A DNA stretch of 64,000 nt. Origin: Hyphomicrobiales bacterium (GTDB lineage Bacteria > Pseudomonadota > Alphaproteobacteria > Rhizobiales > Beijerinckiaceae). Location of the stretch: positions 3,185,001-3,249,000 of the forward strand of contig CAKNFJ010000001.1 of assembly GCA_930633495.1 (NCBI GenBank). The letters run 5' to 3'. A program made the translations under genes and the position numbers. Below are positions 1-8,277 of the stretch, in pieces. A model generated the notes under the pieces. The model was not told the DNA's origin. It worked only from the letters and a program-made list of their open reading frames with translations, and ran no database searches. Position 1 is the stretch's first letter; each line of letters starts with the position of its first letter.

Positions 1-1
1 C

Positions 2-832
2 AAATGCGTGGCCTTCATGGCCGGGCAGAGCCGACCGGTCTGGGATTTCGAGGATGTCGGCGACTGGTGGACGCGTGCCTCGATCGAAGGCATCGCGCCG
101 ATCGTCGCGGTGCCGACCACGGCCGGCACGGGCTCCGAGGTCGGCCGCGCCTCGGTCATCACCAACTCGCAGACCCACACCAAGAAGATCATCTTCCACC
201 CGAAATTCCTGCCGGGCGTGACGATCTGCGATCCCGAGCTCACCGTGGGCATGCCCAAGGCGATCACCGCCGGCACAGGCATGGACGCCTTCGCGCATTG
301 CCTTGAGGCCTATTCCTCGCCCTTCTTCCATCCGATGAGCCAGGGCATCGCGCTGGAAGGCATGCGGCTGGTGAAGACCTATCTGCCGCGCGCCTATGCC
401 GATGGCAGCGATATCGAGGCGCGCACGCAGATGATGGCCGCCGCCGCGATGGGCGCTGTCGCCTTCCAGAAGGGGTTGGGCGCGATCCATTCGCTGTCCC
501 ACCCGGTCGGCGCGGTCTACCACACCCATCACGGCACCACGAATGCGGTCGTCATGCCGCCGGTGCTGCGCTTCAACCGCCCGGCGATCGAGGAGAAGAT
601 CGCGGCGGCAGCCGCCTATCTCGGCATCGCCGGCGGTTTCGACGGCTTCTATGATTTCGTCTTGAAGCTGCGCGCGGAGCTCGGTATCCCCGACAAGCTC
701 GCGGCGCTCGGTGTGGGCACCGATCGCATCGACGAGTTGGCGGAGGCGGCGGTCGCCGATCCCTCCACCGGCGGCAACCCCGTCGAGCTGACGGTCGCAG
801 CCGCGAGGAAGCTTCTGGTCGAAGCGATCTGA
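2..832 (+). CDS. Iron-containing alcohol dehydrogenase, 3' part (truncated by window edge)
   Basis: This is the C-terminal 276 residues of a group III (iron-dependent) alcohol dehydrogenase, which oxidises alcohols or reduces aldehydes with NAD(P) in the cytoplasm. Family members are about 380 residues, so roughly 100 N-terminal residues lie outside the window. The frame is open from base 2. Visible hallmarks are the nucleotide-site motif PTTAGTGSE, the metal-site segment GTGMDAFAHCLEAY, and the downstream histidine cluster HSLSHPVG...YHTHHG. The STGGNPVELT tail is also typical. A hairpin follows the stop and an MFS gene starts 67 bases later on the same strand. The substrate cannot be told from sequence. 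Maleylacetate reductase is a related alternative, but the motifs favour a true alcohol dehydrogenase. Confidence 0.93.
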   Translation, partial: KCVAFMAGQSRPVWDFEDVGDWWTRASIEGIAPIVAVPTTAGTGSEVGRASVITNSQTHTKKIIFHPKFLPGVTICDPELTVGMPKAITAGTGMDAFAHCLEAYSSPFFHPMSQGIALEGMRLVKTYLPRAYADGSDIEARTQMMAAAAMGAVAFQKGLGAIHSLSHPVGAVYHTHHGTTNAVVMPPVLRFNRPAIEEKIAAAAAYLGIAGGFDGFYDFVLKLRAELGIPDKLAALGVGTDRIDELAEAAVADPSTGGNPVELTVAAARKLLVEAI

Positions 833-850
833 CGGAGCCCGTCGCCCGGT

Positions 851-870
851 CCGCCCGCTCCTTCGGGCGG
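851..870 (+). terminator. Hairpin after the alcohol dehydrogenase gene
   Basis: CCGCCCG and CGGGCGG form a 7-bp perfect stem around a 6-base loop, 18 bases after the stop codon. There is no T-run, so it may be a weak terminator or an mRNA-stability hairpin between two genes on the same strand. Confidence 0.4.
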
Positions 871-899
871 TCGGGCCAGGGCGGGGCGAAACTGAATCT

Positions 900-2084
900 A
901 TGCGGCAAGACGATCTTTCACCGATGCAGCAGGGGCTGCTCCTCGCCGTCGTCGCCATGGTGGCGTTCAACCTGCGCCCCTTCATTACGGGGGTCGGCCC
1001 GCTTGCCAGCAATGTGGGCGAGGATCTCGGTCTCGACCTGCGCGGCATCGCCCTCCTCACGCTTGTGCCGATGCTGCTCATGGGACTCTGCGCCTTTGCC
1101 GGCCCGGCGCTGCAGGCGGGGTTGGGCGCACGCCGGTCCATCGTGGCCGCGCTCGTGGTTCTGAGCCTTGGCTCCTTCTTCCGGCTGTTCGTGTCGACAG
1201 GTTGGGCGATGGTCGCCACGGCGGCGTTCCTCGGCCTTGGCGCGGCGGTCGTGCAGGCGGTATTCCCGGGCGTGATCAAGCGGCATTTCCCGCATCATAT
1301 CGGCATGGTCATGGGGCTGTACTCCGCCATGCTGATGGGCGGCGGTGCGCTGGGGGCGCAGGTCTCACCCCTGATCGCGGGGCTGGCCGGCGGATGGCGG
1401 CTCGGGCTGGCCTGGCTCGCCCTGCCCGCCCTGCTGGCCGCGATCATGGCCGCCTGCCTGCTGCCGCGCGACGGAGCGAGGTCGTCGGCGGTCAGGCTGG
1501 GCGGGGATCTTTTGAGGCGCCCGCGTGTCTGGCTGCTGATGATCTGCTTCGGGCTGATCAATGGCGGCTATGCGACGGTCGTGGCCTGGCTTGCCGAATC
1601 CTATCGCGAACTGGGCTGGAGCAGTGCGGCCAGCGGCGGCTTGCTGGCGATGCTCACCGCCTGCCAGGCCTGTTTCGCACTGCTGATTCCGTCGCTGGCC
1701 CATCGCTGGCGCGACCGCCGGCCTTGGATATGGCTCACGCTGGCGCTGCAGGCGGCCGGCTTCGCGGGCCTCGCGTTCCATCCTGCGATCGCGCCGATCG
1801 GTTGGGCGTTGCTGCTGGGGGCAGGGCTCGGCGGCAGCTTCGCGCTGTCGATGGTCGTGGCGCTCGACGATCTTCCGGATCCGGCCGAGGCGGGCGCCGT
1901 ATCCGCCCTGATGCAGGGCGGGGGCTTTCTGCTTTCGGCCCTGCCGCCATGGATCGTCGCATTTCTGCATGATCTGAGCGGTGGCTTCCGGGCCGGCTGG
2001 CTCCTGCACCTCGCCTGTGTCGCGATCGTCGCCGTGCTGGCGGTTTGGCTCGCGCCCGGTGCCTATCGGCGACGTGCGTCCTAG
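900..2084 (+). CDS. MFS transporter, CynX/NimT type
   Basis: A 394-residue inner-membrane major facilitator with about 12 hydrophobic segments. The opening helix motif FNLRPFITGVGPL is characteristic of the CynX/NimT subfamily, whose members are linked to cyanate, nitroimidazole or other small organic anion transport. An internal LGAAVVQAVFPGVIKRHF stretch also fits the subfamily. The ATG start has no strong Shine-Dalgarno sequence. The gene may be cotranscribed with the alcohol dehydrogenase. Its stop overlaps the stop of the convergent isomerase gene within the four bases CTAG. The transported compound is unknown. Confidence 0.9.
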   Translation: MRQDDLSPMQQGLLLAVVAMVAFNLRPFITGVGPLASNVGEDLGLDLRGIALLTLVPMLLMGLCAFAGPALQAGLGARRSIVAALVVLSLGSFFRLFVSTGWAMVATAAFLGLGAAVVQAVFPGVIKRHFPHHIGMVMGLYSAMLMGGGALGAQVSPLIAGLAGGWRLGLAWLALPALLAAIMAACLLPRDGARSSAVRLGGDLLRRPRVWLLMICFGLINGGYATVVAWLAESYRELGWSSAASGGLLAMLTACQACFALLIPSLAHRWRDRRPWIWLTLALQAAGFAGLAFHPAIAPIGWALLLGAGLGGSFALSMVVALDDLPDPAEAGAVSALMQGGGFLLSALPPWIVAFLHDLSGGFRAGWLLHLACVAIVAVLAVWLAPGAYRRRAS

Positions 2085-3136
2085 CCGATACCCAGCAGCC
2101 GCCGGTTGGTCGCTTCGTCGACGCCGCTGGCGGCGAAATCGTCGAAGGCGCGCTCCACCGCCTTGATCAGGTGGCTGGCGATGAAGGGCGCGCCCTCCGC
2201 GGCGCCCTGCTCGGAATCCTCGATGCAGCATTCCCATTCGAGCACGGCCCAGCCGTCGAAGCCGTATTGGGTGAGCCGGGAGAAGATCGCGCCGAAATCG
2301 ATCTGGCCGTCGCCCGGCGAGCGGAAGCGCCCGGCGCGCTCCGCCCAGGGCTGGAAGCCGGAATAGACGCCTTGCCGGCCGCTCGGGTTGAATTCCGCGT
2401 CCTTCACATGAAAGGCGCGGATGCGGTCGCGGTAGATGTCGATGAAGGCGAGATAGTCGAGCTGCTGCAGCAGGAAGTGGCTGGGATCGTAGAGGATGTT
2501 GCAGCGCGGATGGTTGCCGACGCGCTCGAGGAACATCTCGAAGGTGACCCCGTCATGCAAATCCTCGCCGGGATGGATCTCGTAGCAGAGATCGACGCCG
2601 GCCTTGTCGAAGGCGTCCAGGATCGGGCGCCAGCGCTTCGCCAGTTCTTCGAACGCGGTCTCGACCAGCCCTGCCGGGCGCTGCGGCCAAGGATAGAGAT
2701 AGGGCCAGGCCAGCGCGCCCGAGAAGGTGGCATGCGCAGTGAGGCCGAGATTGTGCGAGGCTCGCGCGGCCAGCAGCAACTGCTCGACCGCCCATTCCTG
2801 CCGGGCCTTCGGGCTGCCGCGCACCTCCGGCGCCGCAAAGCCGTCGAAGGCGAGGTCGTAGGCAGGGTGAACGGCGACGAGCTGGCCTTGCAGATGGGTC
2901 GAAAGCTCGGTCAGCGCGAGCCCGGCCTCGGCGAGAGTGCCCTTGATCTCGTCGCAGTAGGTCTTGCTTTCGGCCGCCTTGCGCAGATCGAAGAGTCTGG
3001 CGTCCCAGCTCGGAATCTGCACGCCCTTGTAGCCGTATCCCGCCGCCCAGCGGGCGATATTCTTCAGGCTGTCGAACGGAGCGGCGTCGCCCGCGAACTG
3101 GGCGAGGAAGATCGCCGGTCCCTTGATCGTCTTCAT
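2081..3136 (-). CDS. Sugar phosphate isomerase/epimerase family protein (AP-endonuclease-2-like TIM barrel)
   Basis: A 351-residue TIM-barrel protein of the xylose-isomerase-like superfamily, which includes many divalent-metal sugar isomerases and epimerases. Recognisable pieces are GYKGVQIPSWD near the start, LCYEIHPGEDLHDG, CNILYDPSHFLLQQLDY, FHVKDAEF and GWAVLEWECCIED. The Glu, Asp and His residues in these segments form the usual metal site. I chose the ATG at 3136 because AGAGGAUCAGGG precedes it and the protein begins at the first beta strand; a longer frame upstream has no family similarity. It is the last gene of a same-strand block with gntR, the TctC receptor and the aconitase-like gene, 275 bases after gntR, so it may have its own promoter. 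Confidence 0.9.
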   Translation of the reverse strand: MKTIKGPAIFLAQFAGDAAPFDSLKNIARWAAGYGYKGVQIPSWDARLFDLRKAAESKTYCDEIKGTLAEAGLALTELSTHLQGQLVAVHPAYDLAFDGFAAPEVRGSPKARQEWAVEQLLLAARASHNLGLTAHATFSGALAWPYLYPWPQRPAGLVETAFEELAKRWRPILDAFDKAGVDLCYEIHPGEDLHDGVTFEMFLERVGNHPRCNILYDPSHFLLQQLDYLAFIDIYRDRIRAFHVKDAEFNPSGRQGVYSGFQPWAERAGRFRSPGDGQIDFGAIFSRLTQYGFDGWAVLEWECCIEDSEQGAAEGAPFIASHLIKAVERAFDDFAASGVDEATNRRLLGIG

Positions 3137-3411
3137 CCCTGATCCTCTGAACGACGTCGGGGCGCACGAAGCGCGCCTCGCGTGGGCTTCTCCTTGGTCG
3201 ACCATGCCTGATTTATCGCGAGCGCGGCGGATTGTCTGCGAGACCGAGCGGGCTTTTTCGCGCGGCGGTCTCAGGGAGGGCGGATCTACTCGGAGCCGCT
3301 CCCTCTTCCGGGGCGAGGTTTCTTCCTCCTCGCGATGAAACGGTTTCCGCGGGGGGAGGACCGACGCCGTGCCGATGGAGACTGTGGAACAACCGGACGC
3401 CGGACCGTTGC
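3137..3411. other. Intergenic region between the isomerase gene and gntR
   Basis: No convincing gene. It contains a G-rich stretch (3344-3361) that resembles the C/G-rich motif near the LuxR cluster. Isolated similarity in GC-rich DNA is weak evidence, so I do not call it a site. A promoter for the isomerase gene may lie here. Confidence 0.5.
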
Positions 3412-4365
3412 TCACTCTCTCCCGCCGGAACTGCGCGGTCGGTCCTTCGGGCTGCTGTTCCCTGCGTCCGCAAGCAGGGGGCGAATGCGCGCGAGGTTCT
3501 CGATGGTATGGAGCAGATGCGCCCGCAGGCGTTCTGCCGCCTCGGCCTGGTCGCGGCGGGCGAGGCTGTCGAGGATGGCGAGATGTTCCTCGCATTGCGT
3601 CCGGTAGCGCTTCCGATCCAGCATCGAGCGATAGGAGAGCAGCCGCCTGATGCGGTTCAGCCGTCTGATCGTATCGAGGAAGAACGGGTTGCCGCTGGCG
3701 CCGACGATGGTCTCGTGGAAACGCACGCCGCGCTCGTGCAGTTCGTCGGCACTGTCGGTCTCGATGGCGCCTGCGAGCAAGCGTTCTTCGGCCTGGCGGC
3801 AGCTCGCGATCAGCTCCGGCGAGAGGTCGTATCCGGGCTCCAGCAGGGCGGCGGGCTCCAATGCCAGGCGCAGGCGATAGGTCTGCTCCAGGCTTTCGGG
3901 CGTGGTCAGGACATGGACGAAGCTCCAGCCATAGCCTGGCCGGCGCTCGGCCCAGCCTTCGTTGCCGATCCGAGCAAGCACGCCGGCAAGTTCCGCCTTC
4001 GTGAGCCCATAGCGCCCGCGCAGTTCCGACTCAGTGATCTGGTCAGGCAGGAGACCGCGCAAATGCTCGTCGGCGATGCGGAAATAGGCGGTGGCGATGC
4101 GGTCTTCATGCGCGAGCCCGAGCGCTTCAGGCGGCGGTGGCGCGGATTGCGCGACGAAGTAGCCGCGATTGCGCTCGTGGCGCAGCACGCCCTTTTCGGC
4201 GAGCAGGCTCAGCGCGAGGCCGACGGGAAAGCGTGATACGCCGAGACGGGTCGCGATGTCCTGCGAACGCAGATGAGCGTCGACGGGAAGGCGCAGTTCG
4301 CGGATCTCGTTTAGCAGCCGTGCCGCCAGCACTTCACCGAGATCGGGCTTTTCGGTCTTCGCCAC
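3412..4365 (-). CDS. GntR-family regulator with two winged-helix domains and an FCD domain
   Basis: A 317-residue DNA-binding regulator. Residues about 8-72 are a GntR winged helix (LRSQDIATRLGVSRFPVGLALSLL). A second winged-helix-like segment follows at about 85-150 (TESELRGRYGLTKAELAGVL). The C-terminal two thirds is an all-helical FCD ligand-binding domain with RLALEPAAL, ERGVRFHETIVGASGN and CEEHLAILDSL, whose Asp/His residues usually bind a metal and a carboxylate ligand. Ordinary FCD regulators are about 220-250 residues, so the second helix-turn-helix is extra. The start is GTG with GGGAAGAAAG upstream. It sits in the operon with the TctC receptor and the aconitase-like enzyme and probably responds to a di- or tricarboxylate. 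Confidence 0.9.
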   Translation of the reverse strand: MAKTEKPDLGEVLAARLLNEIRELRLPVDAHLRSQDIATRLGVSRFPVGLALSLLAEKGVLRHERNRGYFVAQSAPPPPEALGLAHEDRIATAYFRIADEHLRGLLPDQITESELRGRYGLTKAELAGVLARIGNEGWAERRPGYGWSFVHVLTTPESLEQTYRLRLALEPAALLEPGYDLSPELIASCRQAEERLLAGAIETDSADELHERGVRFHETIVGASGNPFFLDTIRRLNRIRRLLSYRSMLDRKRYRTQCEEHLAILDSLARRDQAEAAERLRAHLLHTIENLARIRPLLADAGNSSPKDRPRSSGGRE

Positions 4366-4432
4366 GGCTTTCTTCCCGCCGGCGCACGATGCGCCGACGG
4401 GAGGTGTAGTCGGCGGACAGCCGCGCGCAAGC

Positions 4433-5392
4433 CTATTTGACGAGGCCGATCGAGCGCAGGACCTCGCCGACGCGCGCCTGCTCTTCCTTGATGAAGGCGG
4501 CGAAGGGCTCTCCTGCGAGATAATAGTCGTCCCAGCCGCGCGCCTTGAGCACCTCGCCCCATTCCTTCGATTTCACCATCTTCTCGAAGACGGCCGTCAG
4601 CTCCTTCTTCTGCTCCGTGGTGATGCCGGGCGCGGCCATCACGGCACGCCAGTTGACGACCTCGACGTCGTAGCCAAGCTCCTTGAGGGTTGGGACATCG
4701 ACCCCTTCCAGCCGCTTTCCGGACGATAGGGCAAGCGCGCGCAGCTTGCCGGCCTTGATCTGGCTTTCGAACTCGCCATAGCCGGACACGCCGGCCGTGA
4801 CACGCCCGCCGAGCATGGCGGCAAGGGCCTCGCCGCCGCCGGAAAAGGCGACGTAGTTCACCTTGCCGGGGTCGCTGCCGGCGGCCTTGGCCATCAGCGC
4901 CGCGAGGATGTGGTCGGCGCCCCCGGCCGAGCCGCCGGCCCAGATCATTCGCGCCGGATCTGCCTTGATCGCCACGGCAAGGTCCTTGATCGTCTTGTGC
5001 GGCGAGTTCTCCGGGACGACGATAACCAGCGGGTCGCCGGTCAGCCGCGCCAGCGGCGTTACCTGATCGAGGGTGACCGGCGCCTTGTTGGTCAGGATGG
5101 CGCCGAGCATGGTGATGCCATTGACCATCAGCTGGTTGGGATCGCCCTTCGAGCCGGTGATGAACTGGGCGAGGCCGATGGTGCCGCCGGCGCCGGTGAC
5201 GTTCTGCACTTGAACGCTCTTGGCGTGTCCGGTCGCGGTCAGCACCTGCTGGATCGAGCGAGCGGCGGTATCCCAGCCGCCGCCCGGGCCGGCCGGCGCG
5301 ATGATTCTGAGTTCGGCGGGCGCCTGGGCGAGCGTCGGCCCCGCGAACGACATGGCGGCCAGACAGGCGATGACGGTTCTGCGTGCGATCAT
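4433..5392 (-). CDS. TctC/Bug-family periplasmic tricarboxylate receptor
   Basis: A 319-residue secreted solute receptor with a signal peptide ending near PTLAQA (about residue 23). The body has Bug-family signatures: IIAPAGPGGGWDTAAR, the NVTGAGGTIGL loop that contacts a carboxylate, and WAGGSAGGADHILAALMAK. Such receptors normally feed a TctAB membrane transporter. No tctA or tctB is present here, so it is an orphan receptor that may use a distant transporter or act as a sensor. It lies 47 bases after the aconitase-like gene and 67 bases before gntR. The neighbourhood points to a tricarboxylate-type ligand, but the exact one is not visible. Confidence 0.92.
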   Translation of the reverse strand: MIARRTVIACLAAMSFAGPTLAQAPAELRIIAPAGPGGGWDTAARSIQQVLTATGHAKSVQVQNVTGAGGTIGLAQFITGSKGDPNQLMVNGITMLGAILTNKAPVTLDQVTPLARLTGDPLVIVVPENSPHKTIKDLAVAIKADPARMIWAGGSAGGADHILAALMAKAAGSDPGKVNYVAFSGGGEALAAMLGGRVTAGVSGYGEFESQIKAGKLRALALSSGKRLEGVDVPTLKELGYDVEVVNWRAVMAAPGITTEQKKELTAVFEKMVKSKEWGEVLKARGWDDYYLAGEPFAAFIKEEQARVGEVLRSIGLVK

Positions 5393-5439
5393 GGTTCTTC
5401 CTCCACTGGGTTGTTCGTTCCGGGACCGGCCTGCCGCCC

Positions 5440-8097
5440 TCAGACGCGGCGTTTCCGCGGGGCTCCCGCTTCACTTTCCGGGTGAATTCCGTGTCGCGGC
5501 ATGAAGCGCCGCAGGATCAGCGGCAGCATCCCGCCGGCCCGCAGGGTCTCGCATTCGAGCTGCGTCTCGACCGCGACATGCAGCGGAATGGCGATGCGGG
5601 TTCCATTTGTCCGCATCAGCGTGGCATACGTCGGAAGGCGTGGCGCCAGCGCCTCGGCGGGCACTGCAATCTCGATGCGGTCGCCCGGCGCCAGCGCCAG
5701 ACCCTTGCCCTGCTCGGCATCGTCGAAGACGAGTGGCAGGATGCCCATGCCGATCAGGTTGGAGCGGTGGATGCGCTCGAAGCTCGCGGCGAGCACGGCG
5801 CGCACGCCGAGCAGGCCGAGGCCCTTCGCGGCCCAGTCACGCGAGGAGCCGGTGCCGTAGCGTTCGCCGGCGACGATGATGATGGATTGCCCTTCGCTGC
5901 GATAGCGCTCGGTGGCGCGCCAGAGCGGCAGGACCTCGCCGCTTGGCGCATGCACGGTGGAGCCGGCAGGCAGATCGGGGGCGAGCCGGTTCACCACGGT
6001 GCGGTTGGTGAACAGCCCGCGCAGCATCACCTCCCAGTTGCCGCGGCGGGAGGCGTAGACGTTGAGGTCGCGCGGGTTCTCGCCGCGCTCGACCAGCCAG
6101 TGCCCGGCCTCGCTCGCGGAGGGTGTCTGGCCCGCTGGCGAGATGTGGTCGGTCGTGATGTCGTCCCCCAGCACGAGCAGGGGATGGGCCGCATAGGTGC
6201 CGAGCGTGACCGGCGTATCGGCTCGCGCGAAGGGCGGACGGCGCAGATAGGTCGAGCCGGGATCCCATGGAAAACACGCCGTTGCGGGCGCATCGAGGCG
6301 TGCCCAGCTTTCATCCGCACCGGCTTCGACGAAGGCGGCGCGAAAGTCATGGGCGTCGAGGCTGTCGCCGAGTGCGGCGTCGATCTCCGCTCCGCTCGGC
6401 CAAAGGTCGGAGAGGCAAATATTCCGGCCGTTCCCCGTTGCGATGGCCTCGTGCGTCAGGTCGCGTGCGGCGTCGCCCGCCAGCGCATAGGCGACGACGA
6501 GAGGCGGCGAGGCGAGGAAGCCCGCTTCGACCTGTGCATGGACGCGGCCGGGAAAGTTGCGATTACCCGAGAGAATGGCGACGGGCAGGACTTCACCTGC
6601 CGTGACCGCCTGTTCCATCACCGGCAGCAGCGGCCCGGAATTGCCGATGCAGGTCGTGCAGCCATAACCGACGATGGCGAAGCCGACCGCTTCGAGATCG
6701 GCCAGCAGGCCGGACCGCCGCAGGAAGCGCTCGGCCGCCGGCGAGCCGGGCGCGAGGGAGGTCTTGACCCAGGGCGGCGGCTGGAGCCCGAGCGCGCGGG
6801 CTTTGCGGGCGACCAGCCCGGCCGCCACGAGCAGGCGCGGATCGCTGGTGTTGGTGCAGCTGGTGATCGCAGCGATGGCGATCGGCTGTTGCGGCAGCTC
6901 TGCCGCCGCCCGCGCAGGCCGGGGGAGGCGGGCAAGCGTCGCCGGCACCGCCGCGAGCGCCACCCTGTCCTGCGGCCGGAAGGGGCCGGCGAGGCTGGTT
7001 TCGACATCATCGAGAGCGATCGTCACCACATCGGTGAAGCGGGGCTCGGCGGTGGGGTCGAACCAGAGGCCTTGCGCCCGGGCATAGGCCTCGACGAGCG
7101 CAATGGCTTGAGGCTGACGGCCGGTCTGGGCGAGATAGGCGAGCGTCGCCGCGTCGATCGGGAAATAGGCGGTCGAGGCGCCGAATTCCGGCGTCATATT
7201 GGCGACGACGGCGCGTTCGCCTGCCGATAGCGTCGCCACGCCGGGCCCGAAGAATTCGACGAAAGCGCCTGTCACGCCGCGTTCGCGCAGGCGTTGCGTG
7301 ACGGTGAGGGCAAGATCGGTGGCCAGAACACCGTCGCGCAGGCGCCCGGTCAGCCTGACGCCGATCACCTCCGGAAGACGCATCATCACCGGCATGCCGA
7401 ACATCACGCTTTCGGCTTCGAGGCCGCCGACACCCCAGGCGAGGACGCCGATCCCGTTGATCATCGGGGTATGGCTGTCGGTGCCGATCAGCGTGTCCGG
7501 CACGGCGAGCCACTGTCCATCGAGCGGGGCCGAGGTCACCACTGTCGCCAATTGCTCGAGATTGATCGTGTGCATGATGCCGGTGCCCGGCGGGTGCACG
7601 CGCACGCCCTCCAGCGCCCGCGTCGCCCATTTCAGGAAGCGGTAGCGCTCGCCGTTGCGGCGATATTCGCGCTCCTTGTTGAGTTCTGCGGCGGAGGGCG
7701 AGCCCGAGACGTCGACGCCGAGCGAATGATCGACCGAGACGTCGACGGGCAGGGCGGGGCTCAATTGCGCGGGATCGCAGCCGGCTTCGGCCAGCGCATC
7801 GCGCATGCCGGCCACGTCGACCAGCGCCGGCGTGCAGGTCGTGTCATGCATCAGCACCCGGCCGGGCTGGAAGGCGATCTCCGCCGTGCTGGTGCCGTGA
7901 ACGAGCCATGTGCGCATGGCCGCCATGGCCTGTTCGCGCTCGGCCGGCGAGGGGGCGTTTCTCAGCAGGTTCTCGACGAGGATGCGAAAGACATGCGGCA
8001 GGCGCGCGAAGTCCGGGCCGAATGTCTCGGCCGCCGCCACGCGCAGGAACGGGCGGGATGCCGCATGGAAGGAGGCGATGGGTCGATCGGTGCTCAC
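5440..8097 (-). CDS. Aconitase-superfamily hydratase, AcnD-like
   Basis: An 885-residue [4Fe-4S] hydro-lyase of the AcnA/AcnD/IRP branch with the usual domain order: three N-terminal domains, a linker and a swivel domain. The cluster cysteines are in SCTNTS (about 414) and GYGCTTCIGN (about 480 and 483), with the same spacing as in E. coli aconitase A. The swivel-domain substrate loop YGTGSSRDWAAKG is intact. Stretches such as MRLPEVIGV, VEFFGPG and ANMTPEFGA resemble AcnD (2-methylcitrate dehydratase) more than housekeeping aconitase, so the substrate may be a citrate analogue. The GTG start lacks a Shine-Dalgarno sequence and the transcript may be nearly leaderless. First gene of a block with the TctC receptor and gntR. 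Confidence 0.9.
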   Translation of the reverse strand: MSTDRPIASFHAASRPFLRVAAAETFGPDFARLPHVFRILVENLLRNAPSPAEREQAMAAMRTWLVHGTSTAEIAFQPGRVLMHDTTCTPALVDVAGMRDALAEAGCDPAQLSPALPVDVSVDHSLGVDVSGSPSAAELNKEREYRRNGERYRFLKWATRALEGVRVHPPGTGIMHTINLEQLATVVTSAPLDGQWLAVPDTLIGTDSHTPMINGIGVLAWGVGGLEAESVMFGMPVMMRLPEVIGVRLTGRLRDGVLATDLALTVTQRLRERGVTGAFVEFFGPGVATLSAGERAVVANMTPEFGASTAYFPIDAATLAYLAQTGRQPQAIALVEAYARAQGLWFDPTAEPRFTDVVTIALDDVETSLAGPFRPQDRVALAAVPATLARLPRPARAAAELPQQPIAIAAITSCTNTSDPRLLVAAGLVARKARALGLQPPPWVKTSLAPGSPAAERFLRRSGLLADLEAVGFAIVGYGCTTCIGNSGPLLPVMEQAVTAGEVLPVAILSGNRNFPGRVHAQVEAGFLASPPLVVAYALAGDAARDLTHEAIATGNGRNICLSDLWPSGAEIDAALGDSLDAHDFRAAFVEAGADESWARLDAPATACFPWDPGSTYLRRPPFARADTPVTLGTYAAHPLLVLGDDITTDHISPAGQTPSASEAGHWLVERGENPRDLNVYASRRGNWEVMLRGLFTNRTVVNRLAPDLPAGSTVHAPSGEVLPLWRATERYRSEGQSIIIVAGERYGTGSSRDWAAKGLGLLGVRAVLAASFERIHRSNLIGMGILPLVFDDAEQGKGLALAPGDRIEIAVPAEALAPRLPTYATLMRTNGTRIAIPLHVAVETQLECETLRAGGMLPLILRRFMPRHGIHPESEAGAPRKRRV

Positions 8098-8105
8098 ATT
8101 GATTA

Positions 8106-8135
8106 AATTGCATATATGAATTTATAAATGCAATT
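8106..8135. promoter_or_regulatory. 30-bp near-perfect palindrome, candidate operator of the aconitase-like operon
   Basis: The two 15-base halves match at 13 of 15 positions. The outer arms AATTGCAT and ATGCAATT are perfect, and the centre is A/T-only apart from one G. It ends 9 bases from the GTG start, overlaps the likely -10 region, and stands out in a roughly 66% GC background. The GntR regulator encoded in the same operon is the obvious candidate to bind it. Confidence 0.7.
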
Positions 8136-8221
8136 CATTTTTTGAGCTTGCGATCTCTCGGCGGACCCGGCGCGGGCTTGAGGTGACACTTGGTCGGTGC
8201 CGGGTCAGCTTGGCTCAAGCA

Positions 8222-8253
8222 AAAGAGGGCGCCCGGTGACGGGCGCCCTCTTT
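8222..8253 (-). terminator. Intrinsic terminator of the DUF993/acyl-CoA dehydrogenase operon
   Basis: A 14-bp perfect stem (AAAGAGGGCGCCCG and its complement) encloses a 4-base loop and is followed on the minus strand by TTTTGC. It lies 25 bases after the acyl-CoA dehydrogenase stop. Confidence 0.85.
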
Positions 8254-8277
8254 AAGCAGATGCAGGGCGTTGGCCGT

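Noticed and set aside
3344..3361. A third C5/G-rich motif copy
   Set aside because: The right half matches the LuxR-cluster motif, but the left half does not. It lies far from a start codon, and G-runs are common here.
5383..7230. A 615-codon plus-strand frame opposite the aconitase-like gene
   Set aside because: Low-complexity Arg/Gly/Ala/Asp sequence in the shadow of a conserved enzyme.
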